Of a DNA stretch of 64,000 bases, positions 23,476-35,080 are shown one piece after another. The DNA is taken from assembly GCA_029959085.1 (NCBI GenBank), contig JARWIR010000003.1:27791505-27855504 (forward strand), in the 5' to 3' direction. The stretch comes from Nemophila menziesii. Its lineage: Eukaryota; Streptophyta; Magnoliopsida; Boraginales; Hydrophyllaceae. The stretch's first letter is position 1. Every line of letters begins with the position of its first letter. A model generated the notes under the pieces. The model searched no databases. It was not told where the DNA came from and worked only from the letters and a program-made list of their open reading frames with translations. The translations under genes and the position numbers were made by a program.

Positions 23476-23946
23476 CTGTCTAATTTGCAATTTGAATTAC
23501 ATGAGGAGTAAACCCATCACCTGATCAAATTAAACATAATTGAACAAAATCAAACAAAATTAAAGAAAAATAACTAAAAAGGAATATTAAGTATATGTTA
23601 AAGAATTTACCTAGAGCATCTAGTTGTTTCTTTCCAGAATCAGGAGGCCTGCCACGACGTTTTCCAGAAGGCTCAGACGATGGGGTGGTCCCACCACCAC
23701 TTCCGCCGGAATAATCAGGAGCTCCGGGGGTGACAGGTGGAGTAGAAAGGGCTAACCTAATGTTATTTTCAGGAGAGTATTTCCTGACCTAACACGCTTC
23801 TTTCTAGCCGGCTCAATGATGAACCCAGAACCGGAGCCGCATGCATGAGGAGATCCGTCGGAGTATTCCATCGTCTGCTGAGAAGCTTGAGAAGCAGACC
23901 CTGAATTCACAGTCCAAGGATTGTTTGTACGTAAGAACCATGGCAT
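23476..23946 (-). pseudogene. AHL-type AT-hook gene fragment, unit 2 copy
   Basis: Exon 1 23946 to 23611, exon 2 23520 to 23476. Nearly identical to the unit 1 copy: same start MPWFLRTNNPW, same frame break between the two AT-hook regions, same deletion at the start of exon 2 (before GFTPHVI). One residue differs in the SPHACGSGSG stretch (C for G). Non-functional captured fragment for the same reasons as unit 1; its shared exon 2 deletion groups it with unit 1. Confidence 0.85.
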
Positions 23947-24892
23947 AATAGGGAGAACAAATTTTTGTTAAACATTTCCTCCAAGAATTTTTCCATCACT
24001 GCGATGAATTCCATCACCTCGATGAATCCCGTCACCTTGATGAATCCTTTCACCTTGATGATTCCCATCATCCAGATAAATCCCATAAATTTAACTTAAA
24101 TTCTCCCTAATTTTTAAAAAATATTGATTTTATCCCTACAAAGATAGCTTATTGCCCCCTAAAATTTTGAGAGAAAAATATACTCACTTATCTTGAAAAT
24201 AAAATAATTTTTCCGAACATAAATTTAAGTACAAGCAAAATACACAACAAAAAAAAGATCATATAAGGAATTATATAGTCTAACCTTAAAATGATATAGT
24301 CAGGTCAATATTGAAATGTTATGAATATCGATCTGAATAAACACCGGCAGTATATTTCATTTTGCCTCATCTGTAAAAATGGACACGGTACTATTAAAAT
24401 CAAGAACTACATTTTAACAAAATAAAAGGTTGGTAATTAATACTCGTAAAATGGGTTTAACTAAATTTAGATTTACCCCTAATACATTATTTTTTACCAA
24501 AATTCTACAATTTTCTTATTTTATATTAATTAAAAAAAAAATATTCCTACCATCCTATTTCACCATTTGACCCCAATTCAAAACAAAATCTATGGTAATC
24601 TTTGATAAATTGACTTTGTATTAAAATTTATTTAAATATAAGAATAGTAAATCTAATCTAAAATATAAAATATAAAATAGAAAATTAAATATGAAAAAAT
24701 TAAATTATTACATTTGAAAAGATAAATAAAAATAATTTTGTTCAAACTGGATTGCGCATATGCTCAAAAAATTACAAAAAATAATATAAAGTTTCAAAAA
24801 AATTAAAATAATTTAAGTTATTCAGCCGTCGTTTATGATATTTAAGAAATGATAGATAATGATTATCGATAAAAAGGGAAAAAATCAATTAC

Positions 24893-25024
24893 CTGTGGAA
24901 AAGAATTATCATTTAATTGACCGGTTTGATCAACAAATCTGGTTGAACGGAATGATATAGGACTTTGGTTGAGCGGCGGATCTTTAGAATGTTGAAAGAA
25001 AGAAGATGGGGATAAATTTGACAT
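24893..25024 (-). pseudogene. Gene A first exon, unit 2 copy
   Basis: ATG at 25024, single copy of the serine/proline/glutamine-rich block (QSPISFRSTRFVDQTGQ), donor CACAG/GTAATT kept at 24893. It represents the state before the duplication seen in unit 1. Confidence 0.55.
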
Positions 25025-25067
25025 AGTGTTTGAGAATGATATTCTTTTTATATATATATATATATAT

Positions 25068-25365
25068 AGGGCAGGCCTGAGCGTCTCGGGTACCTAAGGC
25101 GAGAAAAAAAAATTGGGGCCTTTTTTAATATATATTAAGATAATTTATCCGGTATTAACAAAATGCATAGAGCGTGGTCTCAATCTCATGACCTGCACAT
25201 AGACATAAACTTTCATTTCCACTAGGCCAAACATTATATATACATCATTTTAGTAAGCGTTAAAAACTATAAACTATACTTTAGTTACTAATTTTTTTTT
25301 TGGCCTTCAAAAATCCGGGGCCCAAGGCGACCCGCCTTGGTTGCCTTGCCCCTGGGCCGGCCCTG
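25068..25365. mobile_element. hAT-like MITE at the unit 2/3 junction
   Basis: About 298 bp, between TATATATA on both sides, with imperfect inverted ends (AGGGCAGGCCTGAGC on the left, CAGGGCCGGCCCAGG on the reverse of the right). The TATATATA flanks are compatible with an 8-bp target duplication but also with the local AT run. Unit 3/4 junction lacks it. Confidence 0.6.
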
Positions 25366-25655
25366 TATATATATATTAAAGAAATTTAATTATTACATTA
25401 TTATTTGGGTTTATATTGACGTTTATTGGTGTTAAAATTCTATGTCCAATTATAAAAAAAAATCTATTGAAAATTTTAATACTCCTAGAAAACTGTTTTA
25501 TTAAAACTCTTTCTTCTATTCTGCTCTCACTAAATTCACGCTCTCCCCTCTCTATAAAAATTACGCCCCTCTTCAAACCCTAGTTCTAAGTTATTCTTCA
25601 CTTTAATCGATTCAGTTTCCTTTACTACAATTTCTTCCTTTTGATTTGGGGTTTG

Positions 25656-26297
25656 ATGAATCCATTCTCTAATGGGTTTATTTCCCCTAAATCTCGACTC
25701 TATAATCCTTTTCCAAAAACTTTTGATAATAGGGAAAACCGTAAGTCTTACAAAACCTATTTCGAAGGAATGAAGAGTGTAACGAGAATTGAAATCGGAG
25801 TAGCATATTAGTACTTTAGATACAAGAAAAATTCTCAACACTCACGTGTGCCAATTGACATCTTTCGGGATGTAAAACCTAGCTGTAATCAGGATAAAGG
25901 AAGCATGTACGTCATCACAGAACTAAACTTTCACAGCAAACGATATATCAATCAAAGTTATACTCCTCAATGTATCTCGATAAGTAAACCTACCTCCTGC
26001 TATAATTATATAAATAAGAATTATGATTTTGTTTTGTGGGTTACTAAGAGTATTGATATGTTGATAAGCATTATAGTTGCTCTATATAATAGGAAGCGTA
26101 TCCCAGAGTCATACACAAGAAGGCGTTTCAACTTCTCTCATCGAGAGAAGGGGGAAATTATGACTTGGTTAGCCACTCATTTGACATTTAACTTAGCTGT
26201 TGATTATACGCAGGAGAATAATCATAATTGCACAACTTTAATCAATCAGTCCTATACTTTTAGTAATATTCATCTCTTTTATGGCAATCTTATTTAA
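25656..26297 (+). pseudogene. Gene X, unit 3 copy (unrecognised protein, one in-frame TAG)
   Basis: ATG at 25656 in frame with the stop at 26295-26297. The shared TAG lies near 25809-25811. Otherwise open, and very close to unit 2, with a handful of substitutions such as FRDVKPSC for FQDVKPSC and HLTFNL for HLAFNL. Leader with TTCAAACCCTAGTTCT. Function unknown. Confidence 0.6.
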
Positions 26298-28547
26298 TTA
26301 GGTAGGTTTATATACCTCCTATCTCGAATGAATTATCACTACATTGAGGAAAGCGTTAATATCGGTAATGAAGTGTTCCGTTTTAGATCTCATCGTAGTA
26401 AGAAACTTGTTATGTGTTATGCGCTTCCCCATAGTGATAATTATACCTCTGTTGATTCACTTGCTTGTTATGTTTATATTCTTTGATTTTATAGGTTGAT
26501 TGATACTCTGCGAATTATTCTCTGAGTTAGTTCTGATTTTTAATGTTGTTTTATTTCATGATTTCATAAATATGAGATGGAATTCGAGTTTGTTTTCTTA
26601 ATCCTTTGATTCATAATACAATTTCAGGTAAATAATACTCTAATTTTTATTTTTTCATTTACAAATTGATTCATGTTTAATTTCTAATAGTTTTATGTTT
26701 ATGTGTTGCAGATATATGATGGAGACTGATATACTCTAATATTGACTTTGCATTTCCCATTCAAATCCAATGGTACATGCTTACATAATACTTAATACAT
26801 ATTGAAAGTTACTAGTATGATACAAGTATACAACAAAGGATTGAATGGTTGAGTTGGCAACAATATTTGATGTGTTTATGGTAAATTGCGAGATTAAATC
26901 ACTGTCCCTTGTCCCTAAGTTGTAAATGGCCAACGATGAAAATAATCTGAGGCTAAGTCTAATGTTTCTCTCCTCCTTTGTACATTGTAGTGACAATTTG
27001 CAGGAAATGTAATACTTTTGGATTCAAACATTTCAAGTAGATGCACCCAATTCTGTACAAGTATGCTACTTTGCACATGAGAGGTTGCAATTTTGATTTT
27101 TCACACTACTTGCTATGAATCTTGATATTTATTGTAATCAAATTTAACTTAGTTGAAACTTGTAATTCATTTGAGTTGCGTGTTTGAGGATTTGTAATTC
27201 ATTTGAGTTGAGACTTGTAATTTCAGTGGTCTTGGTTTGTAATATTACTTCTGCAGATTGTTATTTTTTGAAACTTACTATATATAGTAAGGTTATATTT
27301 TGGGAAAGTTACTATAAATGGAAATTTTTATTTTGAGTTAATGATTTTTTGATTTTTTAAATGTGTTGACTTTTTGTTGACCCAAATCCAAACCCAACCC
27401 ACATCCGACCCAAACCGAGATGACCTAATTCATAAAATCAAGTTTAAAAATTTAGGGTTAGGGTTTTAATAATGGGAATCTGAATAACTCGGATTGGGTA
27501 AAGGGTATAGCACTTTGGGTCGGTTAACCGATCCTTGTGCACCCTATTATATATACTCTCATCACATTGTATCGGATGAGACAATTTCTGGTGTTGTTGT
27601 TTCTCTACACATGCTTAATAAACTGGTGGTGTTTAATTTCTATTAGTAGTATAATACACCAATTATCAGTTTTCATCACAATTGAAAAACCAAGTTGAAA
27701 TATTACATTAATATTAATAACTTATTTTTTTAAATTGCATTCAACTGGTATTACCTGTGGACATACAAATGTAAATACAAGCACAAAAATGTAAATAAAT
27801 TGGTAGACTTTAAAATTGCGATAAAAATATTCACTTTGATTTGTATGTATCTGCTTCAATATTTTGGGTTTCAGATGGTCGCATGATAGACTTTGATTTT
27901 ATTAATGTAGTTTTACCCTTTTTTTTTTGTCAGAATAGTTTTACCTATTTGGTACTCCTAATTTTTTCCCCTTTATAGGTTGACTATAATATAGTTGCCT
28001 AAAGTAATTGAGGATATATCCTTTAGACGTAGGTCATTCTTGAATCAACATAATGCTTTGTTATCAAATCCAATCCAGTCTAACAATTCACCACCTTTGG
28101 ACTGCACAAACAAAATCATATAGCATAAACAAACTTGCACTTCAGTAATTATCTAAACCCAATCGTGCAATTAGATAGAACCACAACTTCTTCCTACAAG
28201 TTATACAAAAAGTCCATGGACCAAGGGTACAATAGATAGAACTGTGGCATAAAGCAAAGGGTAAATTCCACGCGAAGCCCGTTAACTTTCACCAAAGTCC
28301 AGTATCCGCCCCCGATCTTACGTTTGACCCTTTCCCGTCCTTGATGAACGTATTTTGTGACGCCGTTAGCCTTTTTTTAATTTTTCTATCAATTGACCGT
28401 TAGTCAACGCCACATGGCGCCATTTCACCGCTACCTCTCCGCCAACCGTCTTCGTCCCTAACTTTGTAAAAAAAAAATCATTTGAATATTTGAATGATTC
28501 AAACTTTCAACAATAGAGGAAAAATAAATAATATCGTAAATTCTAAC
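26298..28547 (+). other. Unit 3 non-coding middle section
   Basis: Same block order as in units 1 and 2, with splice-like sites near 26625 and 26708, GACCCAAATCC block near 27380 and MITE-like block near 28258. No gene recognised. Confidence 0.45.
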
Positions 28548-29060
28548 CTGTCCAATTTCCAATTTGAATTACATGAGGAGTAAACCCAACTCCAGCTGTT
28601 CCACCTGATCAAATTAAACATAATTGAACAAAATTAAACATAATTGAACAAAATTAAACAAAATTAAACAAAATTAAAGAAAAATAACTAAAAAGGAATA
28701 TTAAGTATATGTTAAAGAATTTACCTAGAGCATCTAGCTGTTTCTTTCCAGAATCGGGAGGCCTGCCACGACGTTTTCCAGAAGGCTCAGACGATGGGGT
28801 GGTCCCACCACCACTTCCGCCGGAATAATCAGGAGCTCCGGGGGTGATAGGTGGAGTAGAAAGGGCTAACCCAATGTTATTTTCAGGAGAGTATTTCCTG
28901 ACCTAACACGCTTCTTTCTAGCCGGCTTAATGATGAACCCAGAACCGGAGCCGCCTGCATGAGGAGATCCGTCGGAGTATTCCATCGTCTGCTGAGAAGC
29001 TTGAGAAGCAGACCCTGAATTCACAGTCCAAGGATTGTTTGTACGTAAGAACCATGGCAT
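28548..29060 (-). pseudogene. AHL-type AT-hook gene fragment, unit 3 copy (most complete exon 2)
   Basis: Exon 1 29060 to 28725 with the same AT-hook pair and frame break as the other units. Exon 2 (28604-28548) is complete here: GTAGVGFTPHVIQIGNWT between a CAG acceptor and a GTTAGA donor. GVGFTPHVI is the hallmark start of the PPC domain in AHL proteins. The exon 1/exon 2 border falls after ALG, where intron-containing AHL genes are expected to be split. The intron is therefore inherited from genomic DNA, not from an mRNA. Later PPC exons are absent. Confidence 0.87.
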
Positions 29061-29950
29061 AATAGGGAGAACAAATTTTTGTTAAACAATTCCTCCAAGA
29101 ATTTTTTTCATCACTGCGATGAATCCCGTCACCCTGATAAATCTTCTCACCTTGATGAATCCCATAAATTTAACTTAAATTCTCCCTAATTTTTAAAAAA
29201 TATTGATTTTATCCTTACAAAGATAGCTTATTGCCCCCTAAAATTTTGAGAGAAAAATATACTCATTTATCTTGAAAATAAAATAATTTTTCCGAACATA
29301 AATTTAAGTACAAGCAAAATACACAACAACAAAAAAAGATCATATAGGGAATTATATAGTCTAACATTAAAATGATATAGTCAGGTCAATATTGAAATGT
29401 TATGACTATCGATCTGAATAAACACCGGCAGTATATTTCATTTTGCCTCATCTGTAAAAATGGACACGGTAGTATTAAAATCAAGAACTACATTTTAACA
29501 AAATAAAAGGTTGGTAATTAATACTCGTAAAAAGGATTTAAATAAATTTAGATTTACCCCTAATACATTATTTTTTACCAAAGTTCTACAATTTTCTTAT
29601 TTTATATTAATTAAAAAAAATATTCCTACCATCCTATTTCACCATTTGACCCCAATTCAAAACAAAATCTATGGTAATCTTTGATAAATTGACTTTGTGT
29701 TAAAATTTATTTAAATATAAGAAAAGTAAATCTAATATAAAATATATAATAGAAAATTAAATATGAAAAATTTAAATTATTACATTTGAAAAGATAAATA
29801 AAAATAATTTTGTTCAAACTGGATTGCGCATATGCTCAAAAAATTACAAAAAATAATATAAAGTTTCAAAAAAATTAAAATGATTTAAGTTATTCAGCCG
29901 TCGTTTATGATAGATAATGATTCTCGATAAAAAGGGAAAAAATCAATTAC
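29061..29950 (-). other. Unit 3 AT-rich block between AHL fragment and gene A exon
   Basis: Collinear with 18534-19452 and 23947-24892; possible intron sequence. No separate gene. Confidence 0.4.
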
Positions 29951-30082
29951 GTGTGGAAAAGAATTGTCATTTAATTGACCGGTTTGATCAACAAATCTGG
30001 TTGAACAAAATGATATAGGACTTTGGTTGAGAGGCGGATCTTTAGAATGTTGAGAGAAAGAAGATGGGGATAAATTTGACAT
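29951..30082 (-). pseudogene. Gene A first exon, unit 3 copy
   Basis: ATG at 30082 and single block as in unit 2. The exon end is altered (CACAC before GTAATT instead of CACAG), with a few residue changes such as SFCSTRF. No domain recognised. Confidence 0.5.
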
Positions 30083-30149
30083 AGTGTTTGAGAATGATAT
30101 TCTTTATATATACATATATATATTAAATAAATTTAAGTATTACATTATT

Positions 30150-30205
30150 ATGTTTCTTAATATATGTGAAAATCTAAGTGGACAAATTTAGTTGAACGGA
30201 GGGAG
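30150..30205. mobile_element. Right-end remnant of the Stowaway MITE in unit 4
   Basis: TTTCTTAATATATGTGAAAATCTAAGTGGAC and onward matches the last ~56 bp of the unit 2 Stowaway (20158-20413), ending GGAGGGAG before TA. The rest of the MITE and some unit-head sequence are deleted. Confidence 0.75.
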
Positions 30206-30465
30206 TAACTAGAAACCTGATTTATTAAAACTCTTTCTTCTATTCTGCTCTCACTAAAATCACGCTCTCCCCTCTCTTTAAAAATTACGCCCCTCTTCAA
30301 ACCCTAATTCTAAGTTATTCTTCACTTTAATCGATTCAGTTTCCTTTACTATAATTTCTTCCTTTTGATTTGGGGGTTGATGAATCCATTCTCGGATGGA
30401 TTTATTTCTCCTAAATCTCGACTCTATAATCCTTTTCCATAAACTTTTTGTATAATAGGGAATAC

Positions 30466-31626
30466 TGATATTCTATATGCGTCCTAGAAGGGGGGTTGAA
30501 TAGGACAATGGAAATTAATCGGCTAATTTTATTTCAAGTAAATAAAATTAAAAGCTAATTTGAATCCTATTGTTTTTAGCAAACTAAATAGTTAAAAACT
30601 AGATAATCCTAAAAGACAATATTATCAAACTATTCATGTAAGCATTTTATCAAGCATATAGAGTGCGGAAAAGTAAAGAGTGTAGGGATAGAAAGATACA
30701 CAACGATGTATAGTGGTTCGGTTTCCCTACATCCACTACCTAAGGAAGCCTCCTTAGGATTTGCAAGATTCTCAACTAATCTTCGTAACTCTTTAACCCG
30801 GGTGAGATTACAAACCCATTACAACCACTTCAAAAACCTTGAAGGAAATACACTTGTGTTATCACCAACACAAGGAACCAAGTATAGAACCTATACTCAC
30901 ACTACTCTCTTAATCTATTACAAGAACTAAGAGGAAAGGAAAAGTGTTTAGGGGTGTTATAATAGCTTGAACTAAACTCCTAAAAGAGTGGATATAAACT
31001 ATGTAGCTTGAGGAATGAATATGACTTGAATGCTCCTTTGAAACCTTCTTGAATGATAATATTAATTGCTCTTAAGATTGGTAGATGGAAGTAATGAGTT
31101 GTGTCTTGAATGAGCTTAAATTTATAGCTGAAATAAGCTTCCAACGGTCAAAAGGCTTCCCTCTAACGGATAGATTTAAACTCCAACGGATATAAGCTTT
31201 GTCCTCTTCTAATAGTACAGAAACCCTTTCATGCGGTGTACCGCGGGTATGGTCCGGTGTACCGCGAAATCCCTCGTCTTGATTTCATAGCTAACTGACG
31301 GGCTATCCTATGCACCGTGTTCCTGGTCCGCGCCTCAGTCCGGTGTACCGCGCCTCAGTCCGGTGTACCGCACATTTTCTTAGCTTACTGGTCGGACTAG
31401 CTTATGCACCGCGCCTTTGGTCCGTGGTACTGCGGTGTACCGCAGGTCTTGTCCGGTGTACCGCGACGCTGTTCTAAAGAAGCTCAAGCTTAAGATCAAG
31501 GATTTAAAGACAACTAATCTAATGAGGGGTTTTGGAAAACCTTTAAAAGTGATACCAAATGAATTTTAGTTTAAATGATGATTTGTCGAATATTAAAACG
31601 GGAATAAAAACAAGGTGAGGCTAACA
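30466..31626 (-). repeat. 3' LTR of the young Copia element
   Basis: Read on the minus strand it starts TGTTAGCCTC and ends ATATCA. It contains a GC-rich cluster (31210-31470) of repeated GTCCGGTGTACCGC phrases, markedly different in composition from the surroundings. Confidence 0.95.
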
Positions 31627-31640
31627 ATCTCCCCCTTTTT
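31627..31640 (-). promoter_or_regulatory. Polypurine tract
   Basis: On the minus strand AAAAAGGGGGAGAT directly abuts the TGTTAG start of the 3' LTR, the place for plus-strand priming. Three more GGGGGAG-type purine runs lie upstream at about 31702, 31735 and 31780. Confidence 0.85.
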
Positions 31641-31982
31641 GATGTTTGACAAATCATAAACTTTTGAAGATGCCTAAGATAAAGTTTTGATCAAAAACTC
31701 CCCCTCAACCTAATCACTAGAGTTTTTAGAAAAACTCCCCCTCACAAAATGCATTTGAAAAAGTTTAACTAAAATTTCTCCCCCTTTGTCAACAACTAAA
31801 AGAACCAATGAGACGATTTTTGAAAATTTTAAGGGGTCAAAATACATTTTGAGTAAAAACAAAGGCTAAAGAAATAAATGGATAACAATTAGAAGCTTCA
31901 AGGACCCTATAACACCAAGAAAATATTAGCAACAAGATAATATACACAAAAAGCACTAAACAATAATGGCAAGATAAGATAG
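31641..31982 (-). other. 3' untranslated segment of the Copia element
   Basis: Non-coding, between the pol stop and the polypurine tract, with three extra copies of a GGGGGAGTTTTT / AAGGGGGAGA purine run. No env-like frame. Confidence 0.7.
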
Positions 31983-34900
31983 TTAGAGAATTTTCATGCC
32001 AATCTCACAACGAATTTTCTCAAAAAGATCTTGGGGTATAGGTTTAGTAAAGATATCGGCTAGTTGATTTTCCGAAGTGACAAATTCAAGTACAATATCC
32101 CCTTTTTTAGTGTGATCACGGATAAAGTGATGACGGATTTCTATGTGTTTCGTTCTAGAGTGTTGAATAGGATTTTTGGTAAGATTGATAGCACTAGTGT
32201 TATCACAATGAATGGGAACACAATCATACTCTAGGCCAAAATCTAGTAAGGTTTGTTTCATCCAAAGAATTTGAGTCACACAATTTCCGGCCGCAACATA
32301 TTCGGCTTCGGCCGTGGATAAAGCAACACTATTTTGTTTTCTACTAGACCAAGAAACAAGGGATTGACCTAAGAATTGGCAACTTCCACTAGTACTCTTC
32401 CTATCAAGTCTACAACCGGCATAATCGGCATCCGAATAACCTATTAGTTCAAAAGAGGTAAATCTTGGGTACCAAAGTCCTAGACTTAGGGTTCCTTTCA
32501 AATACCTAAAAATACGGTTAACGGCACTAAGATGAGATTCTTTAGGAGAGGATTGAAATCTAGCACAAAGACACACGGAGAACATAATATCGGGTCTAGA
32601 AGCGGTTAAATAGAGTAAGCTACCAATCATACCTCGATATGTTTTCTCATCAACATCCTTACCATCTTCATCTTTGTCTAATTTTGTGGATGTGCTCATT
32701 GGAGTTCCAATTTCCTTTGCATCTTCAAGTCCAAATTTTTTGATCAATTCTTTTGTGTATTTGGCTTGATTTACAAAGATCCCATCCTTCATTTGCTTGA
32801 TTTGAAGTCCAAGAAAGTAATTCAATTCTCCCATCATGCTCATCTCAAATTCCTTATGCATGCTTTTAGAAAAATTCTCACAAAGATTTTCATTAGTAGC
32901 ACCAAATATTATATCATCCACATAAATTTGAACAAGAAGGATATCTTTTGAAGACCTTTTTATAAATAAAGTGGAGTCAATATTTCCTCGTTTAAAACCA
33001 TCTTCTAATAAAAATTTGCTTAAACGTTCATACCAAGCACGAGGTGCTTGTTTTAAACCATATAAAGCTTTTGAAAGTTTAAAAACATGATTTGGAAATT
33101 TTGGATCTTCAAAACCCGGTGGTTGTTTAACAAAAACTTCCTCATCTATAAAACCATTTAAAAAAGCACTTTTGACGTCCATTTGGTAAAGTTTAAAATT
33201 CATATAACAAGCAAAAGCAAGCAACATACGAATAGATTCAAGTCTAACTACCGGAGCAAAAGTTTCATCGAAATCAATACCTTCCTCTTGATTGTATCCT
33301 TGAGCAACTAACCTTGCTTTATTTCTAGTGATAATACCGGTGTCATTTAGCTTGTTGCGAAACACCCACTTTGTGCCAATGATAGTAGGGCCAATTGGTT
33401 TCTCAATTAATGTCCAAACTTTACTACGCTCAAATTGATTTAATTCCTCATGCATAGCGTTTATCCAATGATCATCTAGCAAGGCTTCTTTAATATTCTT
33501 AGGCTCAATTTGAGATAAGAATGCTTGATGAGCACATAGAGCAATTATACGAGAACGAGTGGTAACACCTTCATTTGGATCACCTAGAATTAACTCACTT
33601 GGGTGATCTTTGATGTTTTTCCAACACTTTGGTAAATCCGTACTAGCTTCATTTGAGAGTTGACCATTTTCCTTAAGAGATTCATCATGAGATTTTAATT
33701 CTTGAGTAGAAGATTCTAAGGGTTGATCTTGTGGAGTATCTTCATGTAAATCAACATCTACTACTTTCTTGATACAAAAAGGGTTAGTCTCATCAAAGTC
33801 AACATGCATAGATTCTTCAATGGTACGAGTACGTTTATTGAAAATGCGATAGGCTTTTCCCTTAGTGGAATAACCAAGAAAAATACCTTCATCCGATTTA
33901 GCATCAAATTTGCCCAAATAATCCCTAGTGTTTAAGATAAAACATTTGCATCCAAAAACACGAAAATAAGCAATAGTTGGTGGTCTACCATTCCAAAGCT
34001 CATAAGGGGTTTTCTTAATAAGGGGTCTAATTAGAACTCTATTTAACACATAACAAGCCGTATGAACGGCTTCACCCCAAAAGTATGTAGGCAAGCTATG
34101 TTCTTTTAGCATTGTTCTAGCCATTTCTTGTAGAGTTCGGTTTTTCCTTTCCACTACCCCATTTTGTTGGGGAGTTCTAGGAGCCGAAAAATTATGCTCA
34201 ATCCCAAATTCATCACAAAAATGCACAAAAGGAGAATTCACATATTCACTACCATTATCACTACGAATGCATGTAATAGAGTAGCCTTTCTCATTTTGCA
34301 CCTTTCTACAAAGTTTTGCAAATTCACTGAAGGCTTGATTTTTTAAAGCAAGGAACATCACCCATGTATATCTAGTGTAATCATCAACAACAACAAAGAC
34401 ATATCTAGATCCTCCTAGACTAGTGACATCAACGGGACCAAAAAGATCCATATGCAATAACTGAAGTGGCCTAACGGTGATGACCTTATTTATGGATTTA
34501 AAAGATGAACGATGTTGTTTACCAAGTTGACATGCATCACATAATTTATCTTTATCAAACTTATAAATAGGCAAACCAACAACAAGATTTTTTCTAGACA
34601 ATTTTGAAATCAAATCCATGCTAGCATGTCCTAAACGTCTATGCCAAAGCCAACTATCATTAACCACGGATAAGCATTTAATACGTTGACACATAAGACT
34701 CTCAAGATCAACTACAAAAACATTATCCGATCTTTTTGCAATAAAAATAGTATCTAACTCATCATTTTTGAAAACAATGCATCTAGATGCTTCAAATTTA
34801 ACACTATAACCAACATCACAAAGTTGACTTATACTAAACAAGTTAAAAGAAAGACCCTCAACAAGCAAAACATTTGAGATAAGTAAAGAATTCATATTAC

Positions 34901-35060
34901 CAATGTTACCTTTACCCAAAACGCGTTTTTTAGTATTGTCGGCAAAAGTAACTCTATCACCTTTTGTTTTATAAAGATGTGTAAATAATGATGGGTTCCC
35001 GGTCATGTGTCTTGAGCATCCACTATCAAGGAGCCATATATTTTGCTTCTTGATGCTCAA
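31983..35060 (-). CDS. pol: Copia pol polyprotein (protease, integrase, reverse transcriptase, RNase H)
   Basis: 1025 codons without a stop. Aspartic protease motif DSGCSRHMTG at residues 12-21. Zinc-binding GAG-pre-integrase region around 138-185 (LWHRRLGH ... CDACQLGKQH). Integrase core with LLHMDLFGPVD near 205, SDNGSEYVN near 270 and the E of VVERKNR. RT begins near residue 570 (KWVFRNKL) and has the catalytic YVDDIIFGA. RNase H with YSDADYAG, STAEAEY and a C-terminal LADIFTKPIPQ. The listed start is a TTG; no ATG is present in this frame before the protease and a TAG lies at 35064-35066. The frame differs from that of gag, so translation must involve frameshifting plus readthrough, or the copy is defective here. 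Confidence 0.95.
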   Translation of the reverse strand: MSIKKQNIWLLDSGCSRHMTGNPSLFTHLYKTKGDRVTFADNTKKRVLGKGNIGNMNSLLISNVLLVEGLSFNLFSISQLCDVGYSVKFEASRCIVFKNDELDTIFIAKRSDNVFVVDLESLMCQRIKCLSVVNDSWLWHRRLGHASMDLISKLSRKNLVVGLPIYKFDKDKLCDACQLGKQHRSSFKSINKVITVRPLQLLHMDLFGPVDVTSLGGSRYVFVVVDDYTRYTWVMFLALKNQAFSEFAKLCRKVQNEKGYSITCIRSDNGSEYVNSPFVHFCDEFGIEHNFSAPRTPQQNGVVERKNRTLQEMARTMLKEHSLPTYFWGEAVHTACYVLNRVLIRPLIKKTPYELWNGRPPTIAYFRVFGCKCFILNTRDYLGKFDAKSDEGIFLGYSTKGKAYRIFNKRTRTIEESMHVDFDETNPFCIKKVVDVDLHEDTPQDQPLESSTQELKSHDESLKENGQLSNEASTDLPKCWKNIKDHPSELILGDPNEGVTTRSRIIALCAHQAFLSQIEPKNIKEALLDDHWINAMHEELNQFERSKVWTLIEKPIGPTIIGTKWVFRNKLNDTGIITRNKARLVAQGYNQEEGIDFDETFAPVVRLESIRMLLAFACYMNFKLYQMDVKSAFLNGFIDEEVFVKQPPGFEDPKFPNHVFKLSKALYGLKQAPRAWYERLSKFLLEDGFKRGNIDSTLFIKRSSKDILLVQIYVDDIIFGATNENLCENFSKSMHKEFEMSMMGELNYFLGLQIKQMKDGIFVNQAKYTKELIKKFGLEDAKEIGTPMSTSTKLDKDEDGKDVDEKTYRGMIGSLLYLTASRPDIMFSVCLCARFQSSPKESHLSAVNRIFRYLKGTLSLGLWYPRFTSFELIGYSDADYAGCRLDRKSTSGSCQFLGQSLVSWSSRKQNSVALSTAEAEYVAAGNCVTQILWMKQTLLDFGLEYDCVPIHCDNTSAINLTKNPIQHSRTKHIEIRHHFIRDHTKKGDIVLEFVTSENQLADIFTKPIPQDLFEKIRCEIGMKIL

Positions 35061-35080
35061 TCCCTACACACAAAAATAAT

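Noticed and set aside
14910..30123. Regular direct repeats considered as a satellite or CRISPR-like array
   Set aside because: The period is ~5 kb with complex internal structure in a plant nuclear genome; it is a tandem duplication, not a CRISPR array or simple satellite.
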